A stretch of DNA of 64,000 bases from Paeniglutamicibacter terrestris. Its GTDB lineage: Bacteria; Actinomycetota; Actinomycetes; Actinomycetales; Micrococcaceae. The notes beneath the pieces are model-generated. The model saw only the letters and a program-made list of their open reading frames with translations, searched no databases and was not told the DNA's origin. Location of the stretch: NCBI RefSeq assembly GCF_012271785.1, contig NZ_JAAWVT010000001.1:744001-808000 (forward strand), written 5' to 3'. This document shows, one piece after another, positions 62,505-64,000 of the stretch. Within the stretch, counting starts at the first letter, position 1, and each line of letters opens with the position of its first letter. The translations under genes were made by a program, and so were the position numbers.

Positions 62505-62517
62505 GGCTTATATCCCC

Positions 62518-64000
62518 TTAAATCTCTGCCGCGGCCCAGAACCCGGATTGGGTGGCCTCGTACATTCGACCACCACGTATCCGCGTGCCAATGGCACGGA
62601 CCTTCTCGTCGTCGATCTGGCCTTCGAGCAGATCGCTGGCGATGCGTTCCTGAGCCCACACCACCACGCCGCTCTCCGGCGCCTGTTGCCCGGTAAGGGT
62701 CGTGACACCGGCTTCGCTGAGCAATTGGGCAAGCCGGGCGCGCTGCATGTCGTTGGTGTCCAGCCCTACGTCTCCTGACGGCGAGCTCAACGTGACGTTC
62801 CGGCCCTGTTCGGCGAGCCAGAGTGCGGCGAACATCGCAATTTCGGTGTCTCCATGCACGGTGGCGTCCTGGCCCTCGGGTGCGCTTCCTGTGGTGAGCA
62901 TATCGACCGCATCCACGGCACCTTCGGGCATCCCGGCGGCCTTGGTGCCGGTGGCCAACAGAACGGCATCGTGGCTGTCAAGATCTTCCTGCGTGGCTTC
63001 GCTGCCGAGACGCACGCTGACTCCCAGCCGCTCGAGTTCGACCCGGTAGAAGGTGATCATGCTGGTCATTTCGGCGTTCAAGAAGCTTGCTGCTGACCAC
63101 GCACGTAGCTGGCCTCCCAACTCAGGTTCGCGTTCGATCAGGGTGACCGCGTGACCGCGTTCAGCTGCGACGATGGCCGCCTCGCAACCGGCCGGTCCGG
63201 CCCCGATGATCAGTACGCGCTTGGCGACGTCCGCCAGGCGCAGCGCATCTTTTGCGCGTGCTTCCTGGGAAAGTGCGGGATTGATGACGCACTGAGTGCG
63301 CTGGCCATTGAACATCCAGCGTGAAATGCACTCGTTGACGGCGATGCAGCGACGCACGTGGGCGTGGTCCCCGCGGCGGGTTTTGGCCACCGCCTCGGGA
63401 TCGGCGAGCTGTGCTCGGCCAAGGGAAACGTAATCTAATTCGCCGGCGGCGACCGCTTCGTCCATCTCGTCGAGCAGCCACGTCAACCGTCCGACGCCGA
63501 TGACAGGCACCGACACGCGTTCCTTCACGGCCTTGGCGTAGTGCACCAGGTTGCCCGGCGGGTACATGGGCAGCAGCACGTCGGCGGTATCGTAGTTGCC
63601 GGCCGAGACATCCAGCGCGTCGACATATTGCTCGAGCATCTGCGCGAACGCGAGGCCCTCCTCCAGCGGCAAGCCTCCCTCATAGGGCTCCTCCACGCTC
63701 AGCCGATACATGACCGGGAAATCCGGGCCAACAATGTCCCGCACGGCACGGACAACCTCAAGGGCGAATCGTGCGCGATTTTCTAGGGATCCGCCGTATT
63801 CATCGGTGCGCTTATTGGTCTTCGGGGACAGGAATTGACCCAAAAGGTACCCGTGTGCTCCGTGCAGTTCCACTGCGTCAAATCCCGACTGGACGGCACG
63901 TCGCGCTCCCTGCGCATACATGTCGATCAGGCCCGGAATTTCATCGAGTTCGATGGCCCGGGGCGGTGTGCCGAAGGCGCTGGTGATGCCGGCGGTCGGT
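62518..64000 (-). CDS. FMN/Fe-S oxidoreductase, OYE/trimethylamine dehydrogenase-like (5' end outside window)
   Basis: The frame is open to the window edge. Visible are the end of an old-yellow-enzyme barrel (PPRAIELDEIPGLIDMYAQG, ELHGAHGYLLGQFLSP.TN.RTDEYGG, VSLGRAQLADPEAV) and an FAD/NAD(P)-binding module (VLIIGAGPAGCEAAIVAAERGH) with a C-terminal domain, the architecture of 2,4-dienoyl-CoA reductase and trimethylamine dehydrogenase. The Fe-S motif reads CIAVNEC...C: the second of the four expected cysteines is valine (codon 63337-63339). Followed by a VOC gene. Substrate unknown. Confidence 0.83.
   Translation of the reverse strand, partial: PTAGITSAFGTPPRAIELDEIPGLIDMYAQGARRAVQSGFDAVELHGAHGYLLGQFLSPKTNKRTDEYGGSLENRARFALEVVRAVRDIVGPDFPVMYRLSVEEPYEGGLPLEEGLAFAQMLEQYVDALDVSAGNYDTADVLLPMYPPGNLVHYAKAVKERVSVPVIGVGRLTWLLDEMDEAVAAGELDYVSLGRAQLADPEAVAKTRRGDHAHVRRCIAVNECISRWMFNGQRTQCVINPALSQEARAKDALRLADVAKRVLIIGAGPAGCEAAIVAAERGHAVTLIEREPELGGQLRAWSAASFLNAEMTSMITFYRVELERLGVSVRLGSEATQEDLDSHDAVLLATGTKAAGMPEGAVDAVDMLTTGSAPEGQDATVHGDTEIAMFAALWLAEQGRNVTLSSPSGDVGLDTNDMQRARLAQLLSEAGVTTLTGQQAPESGVVVWAQERIASDLLEGQIDDEKVRAIGTRIRGGRMYEATQSGFWAAAEI

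Overview
The window is a high-GC chromosomal segment from an actinobacterium. The C50-carotenoid genes at the left end (heterodimeric lycopene epsilon-cyclase plus lycopene elongase), the GTG/TTG start usage and the shikimate, ribose and DUF222-HNH genes fit a soil Micrococcaceae member of the Arthrobacter/Paeniglutamicibacter type. This placement is inferred from gene content only. No rRNA, tRNA or CRISPR array was seen.

Layout. 1-3230: end of a C50 carotenoid operon (crtYe partial, crtYf, crtEb) and a class A FAD monooxygenase. 3227-11342: housekeeping and stress genes (membrane protein, class II UvrA-like protein, DUF6328 protein, Dps with a strong terminator, GNAT enzyme, Na+/H+ antiporter, SnoaL-like protein). 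11400-18381: an oxidoreductase cluster (zinc alcohol dehydrogenase, aldo/keto reductase, two further reductases) with an XRE-MmyB regulator, an MFS pump and an exported flavodoxin; related candidate operator sequences lie before three transcription units. 18448-24813: a GH3 enzyme, then a quinate/shikimate catabolic unit (IclR regulator, QsuB-type dehydratase, QsuD-type dehydrogenase, divergent MHS transporter) with a 21-bp palindrome between the divergent units. 25027-32820: hydrolase, AraC, VOC and MFS genes, a MarR-MFS operon, a lipoprotein glyoxalase, and three copies of a promoter/uORF/hairpin leader that looks like a transcription attenuator; one copy precedes the remnant of an MFS gene. 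33036-37331: extradiol dioxygenase, FAH-family hydrolase, FAD hydroxylase and GntR regulator (aromatic ring catabolism). 37469-38911: DUF222-HNH protein. 39106-45106: complete rbs ribose operon (rbsRACBKD) behind a 34-bp perfect palindrome.

45758-48886: a tandem glycine riboswitch followed by two small polytopic membrane proteins (the first DUF5058-like) and an M20 amidohydrolase. This linkage suggests a glycine- or N-acylglycine-related transport and hydrolysis module and is the most informative find. 49093-57448: a large membrane protein with two exported regions and a complete dipeptide-type ABC importer. 57731-58723: a D-2-hydroxyacid dehydrogenase.

58780-61712: an AT-rich accessory insert bounded by an IS21 istB remnant that ends at a perfect inverted repeat. 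It carries a TIR-domain protein, a single-pass membrane protein and two small unknown genes, and is a candidate TIR-type defence locus. 61968-64000: a VOC protein and the 3' part of an old-yellow-enzyme/trimethylamine-dehydrogenase-like gene in which one of the expected 4Fe-4S cysteines is valine.
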